In this document: positions 35,682 to 48,430 of the stretch, piece after piece
Layout of the letters: each line of letters opens with the position of its first letter
Numbering within the stretch: position 1 is the first letter of the stretch
Position numbers and translations under genes: made by a program
Assembly: GCA_003254925.1 (NCBI GenBank)
Contig: QANZ01008320.1
Location: forward strand, 239,325 to 303,324
Reading direction: 5' to 3'
Source of the DNA: Chamaecrista fasciculata
Lineage: Eukaryota > Streptophyta > Magnoliopsida > Fabales > Fabaceae
DNA length: 64,000 bases
Notes under the pieces: model-generated
Database searches by the model: none
Seen by the model: only the letters and a program-made list of their open reading frames with translations
Told to the model about the DNA's origin: nothing

Positions 35682-38359
35682 ATGGGCGCGCACGCCATTT
35701 TGCTTGTGCGCGCTCGTAAAACAACAACGACAACCACAACAACATCCAATAATATTAAAACCTTTACAATTCTCCTTATCCTACTCTTATGTCTACCCAT
35801 GTGCTTTTCCTTAAATAATGACACGCAGACTGACACGGAGGCACTCCTAAAGTTCAAGGGCTCCCTCCAAAATGTCATTTCACTCAGTAGTTGGGATCCC
35901 GCCATCAATCCTCGACCTCCGTGCACGGGAAACACCCCAAATTGGGTGGGTATTTTTTGCATAAATGACACCGTTTGGGGCTTTCGTCTCGAGAACATGG
36001 GTCTCACTGGCACCATCAACATCGAATCTCTTCTTCCTATGCGTCATCTTCGCTCCATTAGTCTCATGAACAACACCTTTGTGGGTCCCATTCCCAACAT
36101 CAAGCTCCTTAAGAATCTCAAGTCTTTGTACTTGTCGTTTAATCATTTCTCTGGAGACATACCCGACGACATGTTTCTGGGCATGAATTTACTCAAAAAG
36201 GTCTATTTGGCAAATAACGAGTTCACCGGAAAAATCCCATCATCTCTTGGTATTTTGCCTAACCTTCTGGCCCTTAAGCTTGAGGGTAATAAGTTTCATG
36301 GCCAAATCCCTAATTTTGTGAACAGAAATAACACCTTGAAGAAGCTTGATTTCTCTAACAACAATTTAGAAGGTCCCATCCCTGTTAATTTAAGCTACTT
36401 CAATTCCTCCTCCTTTTTAGGGAACGAACTACTTTGTGGGAAGCCTTTAGATAAAACATGCCCAATAACCACAAACAATGGCTCATCAAACTCCGTTTTC
36501 AGCATTCTATTCTTTGTTTTCCTCGCATTGCTTATCATAGTCGTAATAGTTTCGACAATCGTTATATCGAGGTTAAGATCACATCAAGCAAAAATGCGAG
36601 AGTACTCATCAGAGGACTCTGTACCTGTGTTTCAAAGCCAAGCCTCAGGAAAATACGTTCGTCCTGTGTATGTGAAATCCAAAAGCATGATAGAACGCGA
36701 GAAGATGCAACAACAACAAAAACAACATGAGAAAAGCGATCAAACCACGACCACGACCGCGACCACAAGTTATTCGAGGAAAGGGGAAGCAGGGAAGTTG
36801 ATTTTCTTAAGGGGAGAACACAAGAAGTTTAATTTACAAGACTTGTTAAGAGCGTCTGCTGAGATTCTAGGAAGTGCTTCATTTGGGTCATCTTATAAGG
36901 CTGTGATGAAGGATAATCAAGCTATAGTTGTGAAGAGGTACAAGCATATGAATAACATGTCACGAGAGGAGTTCTTTGAGCACATGACGAGGATTGGATC
37001 TCTATCACATCCTAATCTTCTTCCTCTTGTTGCTTATTATTATCGCAAGGAGGAGAAGCTCTTGGTCTCTGACTTTGTTCAAAAAGGTTGCTTGGCCAGC
37101 CAACTCCATGGTATGTATTTGTTTCTTTAATTATGTTTAGAGTAATTAATTGATTAATTGGTCTTGGAAAGATAACAAATTTTTAGACTAAAGTGCACTT
37201 TTTGTCTCATATCTTTTGTTCAGGTCTTATATATTTTTTTATTGCATTTGTTGTTTCATCTTTTGGTTAATTATAGGATTGGTCTCATATCTTTTTTGTT
37301 GTAAATTTGGTCCTATATTTTTACAAATTATAACATATATAGAACTCTAAGGTTGAAATGCTTAAACTTTGACATTGACTCTAACCACTGGAGATATTAA
37401 TAGAGGCATATATACATAGTATGAGTTAATCATACATTTGATTTATTTTCATAGAAACTTTAAATATGAGACCAATATTCATGAATATTGGTCTCATATA
37501 TACATAGTATGAGTTAATCATAAATTTAAGTATTAATGATTTGAGTTTAAACTTTACAAATGACCAATATTCATGTATATTGTTTTAATCTTTCATAGAC
37601 TAAATTGTGTATCACAATCTTTCAAAATCTTTTAGAGATTGAATTCTTACTTTACTCATTTCTTTACTAATGAAATAATTTGATACTAATTAATTCACAT
37701 GCATACATATATGTGTAGGCAATCATAACCAAGAAAAGCCAGGACTTGATTGGCCAACTCGATTAAAAATAGTGAAGGGCATAGCCAAGGGTTTGTCCTA
37801 CCTATACAAGGCCCTTCCTAGCCTTGTAGTTCCACATGGTCATCTCAAGTCTTCAAACATCCTCTTAGACGAATCTCTTGAGCCTCTTCTCACAGACTAT
37901 GCCCTAATCCCAGTGATCAACCTTGATCATGCACAACAAATCATGATGCCATACAAGTCACCCGAATATGCACAACTTGGACGCATAACGAGAAAAACCG
38001 ACGTGTGGAGCCTTGGGATCGTCATTCTCGAGATCTTAACCGGAAAATTCCCGGAAAACTATCTCACACACAGGCATGATTCGAACTCAGATATTGCAAG
38101 TTGGGTTAACACCATGATCACTGAGAAACGTACGGGTGAAGTGTTTGATGTTGACATGGGAAGAGTGGAAAATAGCAAAGGGGAATTGCTTAAGCTTTTG
38201 AAGATTGGACTAAGTTGTTGTGAGGAGAATGTGGAGAGAAGGTTGGATATTAAGGAGGCTCTTGAGAAGATACAAGAGTTGAAGGATTGTGAGAGTGATC
38301 ATAGAGGGCATTATTCTTTGATTGTCACTAGTGAACAAGATGCTTTTAGACCTATATAA
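35682..38359 (+). CDS. Pollen receptor-like kinase (PRK1/2/4-type LRR-RLK)
   Basis: Exons 35682-37110 and 37719-38359 (stop TAA) give 689 residues; the first in-frame ATG is 35682. A basic, Thr-rich N-terminus (run of T at 14-21) precedes a hydrophobic signal at about 27-43. Then come an N-terminal LRR cap with Cys81 and Cys93, about five LRRs (110-240), a transmembrane helix at about 271-296, a Gln/Thr-rich juxtamembrane region and the kinase domain. The glycine loop reads LGSASFG (396-402) and the Lys is K418 (AIVVK). The catalytic loop is HGHLKSSN (516-523), lacking the HRD Asp, and DFG reads DYA (536-538). These substitutions are normal for PRKs, which bind ROP-GEFs and guide pollen tube growth at the plasma membrane. 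The kinase activity is therefore probably weak or absent. The split of the kinase domain after QLHG is also typical. The frame is intact. Pollen expression is inferred from the family. Confidence 0.94.
37186..37330. mobile_element. Mutator-like foldback MITE, left-half fragment, in PRK intron
   Basis: Starts GACTAAAGTGCACTTTTTG and carries 'GTCTCATATCTTTTGTTCAG' and 'GGTCCTATATTTTTAC' modules matching the left arm of 55651-56024. No right arm follows. The remaining intron sequence to 37718 is AT-rich with short direct repeats (ATACATAGTATGAGTTAATC at about 37412 and 37500). Confidence 0.55.
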
Positions 38360-39045
38360 ACTTATTATGATGATGATGATGATGAGGATGAAAATATGTA
38401 TATGCGTGCTATCAAATTAACCTCGTTTTGTTTTAATTGATTAGTTCTGTCCCTATGCAACTCCTTTTTTTTTTTTCAATTACTTTGTTTTGTAATTAGG
38501 TAAATTCTATGTCGTCATTAATTTTTTCTCTAACTAGCTCCTTGTTGTATTGTTTCACACAGAACTAGTTAGATTTTAAGTCTTTTTTTTTTCTTTTTAC
38601 TTCTTTATTATTTTTCTTGTGTCGGGTCTCTAATAACTAAATAAGTCAATAATATTAATGTGCAACATTGTAAGATAGATGTTAACATTTTCAATTAAAT
38701 AACACCTTATATTATGAGTTGAATTTTATTAAATTGTATTGAATTATATATCATAAGTTAGTCTTAATATACAAAATGTAGTGTTTCAATACATTAAAAA
38801 GAAAAGTAGTGCAGGTAGCAGATTAGGTTGGGTTGAGCAGTCTAGAAATTCTTAAACTCACAACCCAACCAAACCACTACAAGCTCATTTATTTTAGACT
38901 AAACCAACTCACCGGCCTAAACCAAACCAACTGAAACCTATGGGTTGGCGGGTTGGCTTGAACCGCTAAACACCCATAATACTATTACTGCTATATATTA
39001 TTTTTTTTATATTACTACCAACCCAAACTACTTTATCTTTTTTTT
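38360..39045. other. PRK 3' flank and repeat fragment
   Basis: A short GAT microsatellite follows the stop codon, then AT-rich 3' flank. From about 38815 there is a fragment rich in GGGTTGGCGGGTTGG and AACCCAACC, related to one at about 40560-40735. These look like the GC-rich ends of a hAT-like element whose body lies between or is lost. No gene. Confidence 0.4.
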
Positions 39046-39479
39046 AAGGGTAAATTACACTTTGGTACCCTGTGGTTTGACCCTATTTCATTTTGGTATC
39101 CTGTAGTTTGAAACCTGACACTTTGGTACCTTGTGGTATTCTCCATTAACACTTTGGTACCCTTTGGAACTATTTTGTAATTTTAACCATAACAAATTTT
39201 GCACAAATTACATATTAACCCCAAAATTTTTTAAAAAATTTCATTTTAGTCCCTAGATAATATGTATCCAAGGACCTATTTGTAATTTTTTGGAAATTTT
39301 TTGGGGTCAATATGTAATTTTTACAAAATTTGTTATGGTTAAAATTACAAAATAGCTCCAAACGGTACCAAAGTGTTAATAGAGAATACCACAGGGTACC
39401 AAAGTGTCAAGTTTCAAACCACAAAGTACCAAAGTGAAATAGGGTCAAACCACAGGGTACCAAAGTGTAATTTACCCTT
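39046..39479. mobile_element. GGTACC foldback MITE, near-complete palindrome
   Basis: A 434-bp element runs from AAGGGTAAATTACACTTTGG to its inverse CCAAAGTGTAATTTACCCTT. Pairing extends almost to the centre (near 39262), including TTACATATTAACCCC and GGGGTCAATATGTAA. Each arm has three or four GGTACC modules. The flanks are T-rich, so the target duplication is unclear. Confidence 0.75.
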
Positions 39480-41380
39480 TTTTTAATATTTCCTTATTTC
39501 CTTTTAAATTTATAAAGCATATTATGTAATATTTTATGTCATTGAATCATTCAGAGTTTAGAATAGTGATTCATTTTCTTTTTCATGTATACATAGTACA
39601 TGTATTGGTAAAATTTAAAATTAATCATTTTATCAAATGATTTTTAAACCTGAATTTCTCATCGTTAAGCAGTTAGGGTACCTGAAGTTTTGTTCTGTCA
39701 ATTTTAATGAAAAATAGTAACATGGCACAATTTTAGCCATCAGTTTTCAATGTATCTCAGCTGTCAATTTCTCTTGCATCTTACAATACATAATGAATTT
39801 TTTAACTAATAAGTCAAATTAAATATTTTTATTAATATAAACATCATTAAACTCATGCATAATTAATTTTTTATCGATATATACAAGTTAAAAAATACAT
39901 TATATAAATAAATGGGTTAAATAAAAAATATGATCTTTTTTAAAATAGAGTGGCTCAATTTGGACAAAAAACAGAACAAATGTGAAAGTTTAATGATCAA
40001 TATAAAACAAAAAATAGTTTTACGACCAAAATGAAAATAATCTGATAGTTTGTGTACGAAAATTTGATTTTTCACTGAGTCACATGAGGGCCACATCAGT
40101 TGTTTCCCTTAAAATTGATGGAACAAAATCACAAGTACCCTAACTGCTTAATGAGGAGAAGCTCAGGTACCCAAAGTGAAACCTGAAAAACCACACAATA
40201 ACAATGGGAGATTTGGTCATACCACGAGTACCTTTTCTGTAATTTACCCTAATTTTTTTGGTTCATTATTACAGATAAAGGAAATAAAATATGTAATTTT
40301 TCATAATCATTAATAAATAAAAAACTAAACACAATTTTTTTTAATATGTAATGAGCTTACCAGAATAGTTAAATTGAACAATCATTATAAAGTACAAAGG
40401 ATCAAAAGGTAAAAAAAAAACATGAGAGATACAACTACAAGTGTGTATCAAATTAACAAGTCAATAATCATTATTTTATAATAAAAGACCAAATTTTTGA
40501 AACCGATAGATATCAATATCAAGTTCAAAATTTAAAAATAAAAAATAAAACATAAGGTATGTGCAAGTTGGCGGGTTGGATTGTATTGAACAGGCTCAAA
40601 ATTTTGAAACATGCAATCAACTCAAACCATTGGGGGCTCACTTTTTTTTTCCCAAATCAACCCGCTAACCCAACCAAAACATACATGTTGGATTGGATTT
40701 GGCGGGTTGGCGGGAAATGCTCAACACCCATAAGTAAAAGTTTTTCTTTGACTTCATTTATTGTTTTCTTACATGTAAATTCTCTTACTTATTGTATGTT
40801 TTTAATTCAGTTAAACAAATGATGTATATGATAATACAAGTAATATAACTATATAAAAAAAAGTGATTCCCCTTTTATTTAGTTTTTCACTCTTTTGTAA
40901 CTTTGGATTTCACTCACAATGGATGATAAAATCCACCAATGATATTGGCTAAATTTTACTCATTATAGTTTTACCAAATACTAATTGTAAACTTATGTTA
41001 ACATATACAAAAGTTGAACAATTTTTATATGGTTATACTAATACTTTAGTCCTTATAGTTTTACTAAATTTGTAACTCAGTCTCTGTATTGTAACTTAGT
41101 TTTTATATTTTTTTGAAAAATTATAAGACAATCCTTAATCTTTCACACTATTAAAACTCTGTTAGCTAAATGTCTATTTGGCATTTGAATGCATTTAGGT
41201 AATAAAAAAAAAAGATTCTTCTAATTTAATAACAATGACCAAACCCACAAAAACTATACTATAGTTATCCAATTCTTGAAACCATATCATATACCATTTC
41301 CTCTTTAGGGGATACCATTCTCATATGACAGAAGTAAGATTTTACCCAAGGTTTTGGTAAGAGAAGAAAATCTCATGGGA
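39480..41380. other. Intergenic repeat fragments
   Basis: Holds a fragment (about 39785-39925) matching the body of the hAT-like element at 969-1451, the edges of another foldback (about 39610-39770 pairing with 40080-40250) and a GGCGGGTTGG-rich block (40560-40735). The remainder is AT-rich. No gene is supported. Confidence 0.45.
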
Positions 41381-41381
41381 C

Positions 41382-41880
41382 TAGAGATGATCAAAATACC
41401 TATGCTCAATGGGGACTCACAAATTTTACCCTGTGGGTCTAAGTATGGGTTCGGGTCTTACCTCAGCAGGTTCGAGTCCGGCTAGGTAGTATCCTCCCAT
41501 TACCTTACCCATATTTATTTATATATATAAAAATATAATACTTTATAACTTTATGTATTGAGAAAATATTAAATTATAAAAATAAAATGTTAATTATTCA
41601 ATACATATTAAACTATATATTTTAATTATAATAATACATTCTTATCTATGAATTTTATATTTTTAGTAATTATAAATATAAAGAAAATGATAAAATTAAA
41701 TTTTTTATTAATAAAAAATAATTTATTATAAGAATTCTCAGGGTCTGGGTCTAAGTATGGGTTTGAGTATTCACCGGGTATGAGGATGAACATTGATTTT
41801 AATACCCTCTCATATATGAGTCCGAGTCCGAATTCGAGGATCATAGTACATACCCATACCCTTCTTATAATCATCCATAC
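41382..41880. mobile_element. hAT-like element with GGGTATGGGT-type ends
   Basis: The left end AGATGATCAAAATACCTATG and the inverted right end (CATACCC...TATAATCATC) bracket an AT-rich body, with subterminal CGGGTCT- and CCGAGTCCG-rich blocks. Boundaries are approximate and no target duplication was verified. Confidence 0.4.
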
Positions 41881-42589
41881 ATGGGACAAAATAGATCCAA
41901 AATACATTGGGTTAGCTTTGTTTGATGAAGTAATTGTTTTGGGAAACACAACAATGAAAATGTCATGCTTGAACCACAACTTAAAGTAAAAATTGATACT
42001 TTATCTTTGTTTTTTTTGGCCCAAAATCCTTCATTTATCTCCTTTTACATTTTGCATTTAAATTTAAATTGAATCAATAAATTAGTCTTTGAATAATCGA
42101 AATATACGATTTGGTTATTGAGATATTTTAATTACCAACAACTTGGTCCTTAATGAAGATTTGATCTTTCAATTTAAACTAATTTTATATTTTTTTGTCC
42201 CGAAATTTGTATTATATTACTACTTGGTAGTCATTAAATTTAACCTTTTTTGTCAATGGTTTTGGTAGATCTGACAAACTATTTATATGGAACACACTGA
42301 CTACAACTATAAGCTCTAGAGGAGACATAATTCTAGCAAGTAGACTAAAGATGAGTAGTCTTATAAATAATTCAAATACTCAACTTTTAAACTAGACTAT
42401 TTTTTTTTCATGAGCATTATGATGAACAAATTTTCTTTGTTAAAACAGTGACATCAAGTGGAATTGCATCACAGCAAATATCAGGTGGACACCGCACAAT
42501 CTAGATTTGGGTTTCTAATTAAGTGCAATGAGAAAAGTACATGCAATATTACAAAGCAGTGATATTGAAGAACTCATTCTACAAACTAC

Positions 42590-43246
42590 TCTTATATGAG
42601 ACGAGGCTCCCATGACTCATCGGTACTATTTTGATGCTCTTGATATAACATTGAAGGATATTGATATTCATTTCCAGCTTAATGAAAATGTCACTCCAAA
42701 ATTCATTTATCTAGAAGATTTTACAGGTCAGAAAATTTTAATTGCAAAAATGTTGGTTACACCTTCCAATTCTAAGATTCCCTTCAAATTTCAACATCGT
42801 TAATTTTCACTGACTTTATCCTTTGCAATGACCATTAACAAAAGTCAAGGCCAATCATTATCAACAATTGGTCTTTATTTTCCACTTACAGTGTTTACTC
42901 AGGGTTAACATATGGTAAACTTTGTAATTTATTTATGTTGGTTCACAATCCAATGATCCTATCCAATCTATTGTTGACACTATATATGGTGATTTTTTTA
43001 AAAAAATATCAAGATGATAAATATTTTAGAGATAGAGTTGTCCCATTAATGTATAGAATGTTGTATACTTTGTAACTTATTGTAATAGTATAACCATTCG
43101 TGTATCACATGAGCCAATCATTAGAAATAACAAAATGATAAAAGTATTTTACATAAACGGATAAACCTAACATTCACAAATATGAAATCATTTGTAAGAA
43201 TTTTTTTATAGCTCAACCACCGTGCGATGCACGGGCCAAACCGTAT
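42590..43246 (+). mobile_element. Helitron 3' part with helicase remnant (copy A)
   Basis: A Pif1-type helicase Walker B (DEAPMTHRYYF, from about 42600) is followed directly by C-terminal helicase text (ILIAKMLVTPSNSKIPFKF, then a frame change, [12 protein letters not shown]), so the middle of the helicase is deleted. About 350 bp on, a hairpin CCGTGC-GAT-GCACGG (43219-43233) is followed by a degenerate end near 43246. This is the 3' end of an autonomous-type Helitron, now decayed. Its 5' end was not found. Confidence 0.65.
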
Positions 43247-43887
43247 AATTTTAAAACTCCTAAGCCATTTCAAATAACAATAAGTTTAAAATCTTTTTCT
43301 CAAACCAATTCGTCAACTTAACTCAAAAGTTGATTTTGTCAAGTTGGTAAGTTGATCCAATTCATTGAATACTCTTAAGCTTATTCATTGTTAATAATTA
43401 TAATTATAGAAACTAAATTAAAATTTTGAACCCAAAACAATAAATGAAATTACGGAAGATGGTGAGCATTTTAGTGCTTGATCTTAATTTATATTAGACG
43501 CTTTGCGTGCCCTAACGAGCACGCAAATATGTATGCAAAATTTAAAATAATTTAATTAAAAATATATAAATTAATTTCTTTGGATAATAATTTCTATTAG
43601 TGTTTTTAAACATAAAGAGTTTCAAAGCCATGTAGTTCTTTTTTGATAATATTCAACGCCATGTAGATAACATAAGGAATGAGTTTTTTTTAAGGGAAAA
43701 AAGTGACAGTAAAAAATAGTAAACAACCAAACCTTTTTTTCAAGCCAAAAAAAGAAAAAAGCAAACACTCTTCTATGAACGTAGGAACTGGGAACGTGGG
43801 GGGTGATTTTTTATTGTTGTAATATTTGTACATTTATATTTAAAATAAATAATGAAAATGGATGTTGGATGTATGAACGTGGGGATG
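43247..43887. other. Sequence between two Helitron 3' parts
   Basis: AT-rich. It includes a hairpin GCGTGC-CCTAACGA-GCACGC at about 43508-43527 that resembles Helitron 3' stems, but no CTAG end was found near it. A repeated GAACGTGGGG motif occurs at about 43792 and 43875 beside the assembly gap. Confidence 0.35.
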
Positions 43888-43918
43888 NNNNNNNNNNNNN
43901 NNNNNNNNNNNNNNNNNN
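43888..43918. other. Assembly gap (N run)
   Basis: 31 unresolved bases, immediately upstream of the helicase remnant of Helitron copy B. Confidence 0.99.
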
Positions 43919-44787
43919 GAATAGAAATAGCTCAGACAACATTTACATTCTTCCTTTTTTATTGTCTGAGCCATACACTACAGAAATATTGAATTCTATC
44001 AAAGGTTCCAGTTTACTAAACCACAGAATCCGGCTTAAGGTTAGAGCTCCGGCAATGCTCCTGCGAAACATGAATGGGTCTTTGCAACGGCACAAGATTG
44101 ATCGTGTCCAGACTTGATGACCATGTAATTGAAGCTATCCCATTAGCTGGTCGGTCGGCGGGACAGAAAATACTGACTGCAAGGATGTTGATCACTTCTT
44201 CTAATTCTAAGATCCCGCTTAAATTTTAACGCCGTCAATTCCCGTTAACTCTATCTTTTGCAATGACGATCAACAAGAGCCAAGGGCAATCATTGTCGAT
44301 GGTTGGATTATATCTCCCTAAATCAATGTTCACGCATGGTTAGCTATATGTTGCACCTTCCAGAGTTCATTCCAGGGCCGGCATAAAAATACTAATTGCA
44401 CATTCATCCAAGGACGAAGAAAACAGGAAATCTGATAACGTTGTGTATAGAGAAGTATTCCAAAATGTTAGATGACTTATTAATATGAATAAGGTAGACC
44501 GAATTGTTTTATATCTTACATAATGATATCGTTTTGATAATGATATACTGGATAAACACTATAACATGTTCTGTTTATATTCATTTCCAATAATATATTT
44601 GCTGAACATTATAAGGTTGTACTAAACCATTGAGTGGATCCATTTAACATGAATGAACTCACTAGATCAGATTATGTTTGTGATTAGATTGAAATCCCTG
44701 TAGTATATAATGCTATGGACCAAACAGGTACCCTGTAACATAATTCTGTAACACGACTACCAGTGCATCGCACGGGTCAAAACCTAG
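43919..44787 (+). mobile_element. Helitron 3' part with helicase remnant (copy B)
   Basis: Encodes the end of a Pif1-like Helitron helicase in broken frames: NHRIRLKVRAPAMLLRNM near 44010, then AGQKILTARMLITSSNSKIP and [18 protein letters not shown] to about 44480. The 3' terminus has a stem CCAGTGC-ATC-GCACGG (about 44759-44775), then CTAG at 44784-44787 and host T. Copy A is the same family. At least one frameshift and internal stops are present, so it is not autonomous. The 5' end is beyond the N gap or lost. Confidence 0.75.
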
Positions 44788-45400
44788 TATATCAAAAAGC
44801 AAAGCACATGGGGTCTCTTCTTGACATGTGTGAGCTGTAATTATTTGTAATCAATTCTAATTAAACTTATCTGGCCAATCACTGTGCTAAACATTAAAAA
44901 TTAACAAAATAAATAATTAATTGAGAAATTCTAAGGGTGAGGTGTACGACATGTCATATAATCAACAATTATATTGCAGTTAGTTTCCAACACCAACATT
45001 GTCTTCATGCCACATAATCATAAATTATGACGTGGCACGATTAACTTACCCACCTAATAAATAATGTGTGTAAATTAGGGACTGAAATTACCATAAATTG
45101 AACCATATTAAAGTTGATTAATGTTTAAATTTATTTTTGTGGTCAATTGACACCGAAACATTTTAAATTTAAAAACGTTAATTTCAATATGCAATGACTT
45201 CTATGTCTTTAGCAATTTCAGAAACCACATAATATCAAATAATATCATGGATATAATATTCTGATTTCAAAAATACTTTTCAAAATGCCATTTACATTGA
45301 CTTCCAGAGTTCCCATATGCTCCTTTTATTTTTTAGGATTTTTATTTCTAAAACCGATCACGCTTCAAACGTATTATATATTTATTTGTTATAGAATTTC
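44788..45400. other. Intergenic, nothing recognised
   Basis: AT-rich sequence between the Helitron end and the copia fossil. No open frame, inverted repeat or family resemblance was found. Confidence 0.4.
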
Positions 45401-48400
45401 TTTGTCCTTCAAGGACCTCAATATATATTGAAGCATTTTCAGCTGGAATATTTAACTTTGTCATTTCTATGGGTTAGTGAATGCATTTTGCAACTTATTT
45501 GCAATATTCTTAAAATAAATTATTCTTTGAACTTCAAATTCACATTATTTTATATGAGGATCAAATTAATATAATGTAATAACTATGCATTCCTTGTAAT
45601 TCATTTTTTCAATTTTTTTCTTTCTCCCACTAATGCTGAAAAATTAATTTCATTAAAGAAATTATTGATAAATCATATCAAAAATGTATCACCCTTCAAG
45701 GGTTTAAGATATTCAACAATTGAGTGGGATTCATACTCAACTTATATTTTCGATTTTCGTTGGGGCTCATTTTGACATGTGTGGTGGAGCAATATAATTT
45801 GTGCACCCAAATAATTCTAAAATGATAAATATTCGGCTCTGACCAAAAGTCAATTGCACAGGAGAGTACTTATGATACGTTGTTAATCTAATGCGTACAA
45901 GTGCTGCATCATATAAATATATATGTCCCTAAACACAATCAATAGGGAGTTTCGTTCTCATTATAAGTTATAGTCTAGTAATTAACATAAGGCATTAATT
46001 GTTCAACAAGACCATTTACTGTGTGAACATAAGCAACATGATGCATCACACTTATCTCAACTGGCATATAATAATCATTTTAAAATTTGAGATAGAAATT
46101 TACCAGCATTATCAAAATAAATGGTCTTAGTGGAATAATCGAAAAATTGAGCTCAATCCTTTTATTTAAACATAGTGAATCTACAGGTCCATGAGGTGGA
46201 GCTTCGGGTCCACAAAGGTTTCCATGAACGCGTTCTAGAATTTCAAGGGATCTCATCTCATTTTTTGCTGGTGATGGTCTTATAATCAATTTTCTTCGAG
46301 AACATGCAGCATAAGAGAACTCATTATATAGAAGAAACTTTTTGTCCTTTAATGGGTATTTATTTGAGTTCACATTATTATTGAACCGGGATGGTCTAAC
46401 CGGTCATATAAAATTATAAACGTATCATATTAATGAACTTCTGGTTCATTACAACATATGATTCAATTGTAGTACAAGTCGGAGGGCTCTTCTAAAGCAC
46501 TCAATCACATGTCTAATATTATGTTAAATTCTTCTTCCATAACATTTTTCTTTCCTTTAAGGAAGCTTGATATAATTCAACAACATATTTTATCATATAT
46601 GATAAATACATTATTAATACTGAAATAATCAACATATAAATATAGATGAAAGGGACGAAAGAAATAAATGAATACACTAACATATGAATTATAAACAAAA
46701 CGAAAAATTGATAGTAGAATATATATATATATATATATATTGAAATAAAAGAAATAAATGCATAAATAAAATAGATTTAGTTCTTCAAGAACTATCTTAT
46801 ATATTCTATTGACATAGTTTCTTAAGAACTTATTTATATTATATTCTTATGTTTTTCTCAAATTTCTTGAGGTATCATACTTTATCCAAATCACTACTGG
46901 GGTTATGCCAAAATATTATCTTGTTAATATAAAATTCTTACTCTTCTAGAGTATATATTATTACCCTTCCAGAGTATCTTTGTGAGATTTTTTTTAATTC
47001 TCTTTCTTCTGGATAAAAAATATTTTTATCATAAAAATGTACTACATTTCACATACATTGAATTCTCTAATATTAATTATACTCATACTTTTTTCACAAA
47101 AACAAACCTTGTATCCGAATCTATATTTACATCAAATAGAATATATGCTCTTTGAACTTCAGGTTCACTTGTCAATATATAAAAATAAAACCAATGAAAA
47201 ACTCATTTAATAATTGACATATTGCCACTATCGTCTCTACTTGATGAGATGCAATATCAATAATTTTGATATATCAAACACCGTCTCTACCAGGGACTCA
47301 ATCTCAATAATTTTAACATATCAAACACTTCACAAAATTAATTGTGATCACATATCAAATCTAAAACATAGATCAATCAAATCATATCTAAAATGAAATA
47401 TTTATTTTGATATTTACCTTCAGGGCCTTTAAATATTTAGATTGATGTCAGTCTTCAATCTATAGACAAATTGACAAATATTTTAACAATTCCGTAATTG
47501 CTATTAGCAATTGATCAAAATATATTTCTATTTGCCTTCAAGGCTATTAATAATTTCTATTTGTAATATGTAAAACTAGTTTGACTATTAGCCTTCAGTG
47601 CTGATATTGGACAACTTTTCAATAATAAAAGTCCATTAGTCTTCAGACTGGTAATAGATAATTTCAATAGTGAAACAATTGCTCTCCATAAATCATCAAT
47701 ATGTGCAATAATCTTTCAATACACTTATCTTTTGTAAGGATACAATAATTGATCTAACAAAGACTGAATCAAAACATAATATGGCTTCAGGCCATCAATT
47801 TAATCATATGTAGCTTCAAGCTATATAAAATACTTCCAAATCTTAAGTTGATGACTACAATAATAATAAAATTATGAAATAGATTATGATAATGATAAAT
47901 TATTAAAATAAAAATTTCTTACCTGTAGTGATCGCAACAAAAAATTTTAAAATAAGATTAACTTACCTCCTTAATTATTCAGAACTAAAAATAGAAGATA
48001 TTGATGCTTGATTACCAAAAACTTGTCGGTAGATATTCATGTTCAGTTACCAAAAGCTCAAATCGATAGAATCCATGTACAAATGCCAAAAGCTCGAATT
48101 TGTAGAGATTCGTGCTGATAACGTGTTATGAAATATATGAAAAATGAATACTCAAAGTAGAAAAAAAAGTAAGAGAGAGTGATTCTTTCACTGAAGTGAT
48201 ATCATCATTTTACATCAACACTTAAAGCTTCTATTTATAAGCTAAAAGATCTATAAGGATGATGATGTACCTAACTTAATGTAGATGAAGAAACTAAAGA
48301 TGGTATATACAATTATCAAGAAAACTCTAACTTCATTAAAGATATCAGGAGGCAATTGTGAATATTCACTAATATTAATCATAATATTTATAAGAGAGAA

Positions 48401-48430
48401 CAATTTATTATATACTATTATCAATTATCA
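45400..48430 (-). mobile_element. Old Ty1-copia fossil
   Basis: On the minus strand, traces of integrase (KLIIRPSPAKNEM, LERVHGNLCGPEAPP in 46080-46373; HHVAYVHTVNGLVEQ near 45980; YSPVQLTFGQ near 45870) lead into the integrase/RT junction near 45620. A primer-site-like CGTTATCAGCACG lies at about 48108-48123, with a probable LTR at 48124-48430 whose inner end is TGTTATGAAA. The second LTR was not found. It is heavily decayed with many breaks, clearly older than the copia element at 17261. Short CCTTCAAGG-type motifs recur through it. Confidence 0.65.

Noticed and set aside
39046-39479. Very long hairpin as a microRNA precursor
   Set aside because: Several family members with the same arms show it is a palindromic MITE; nothing indicates a defined mature microRNA.
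41780-41989. 69-codon open frame
   Set aside because: It overlaps the end of the hAT-like repeat and an AT-rich flank, with no homology.
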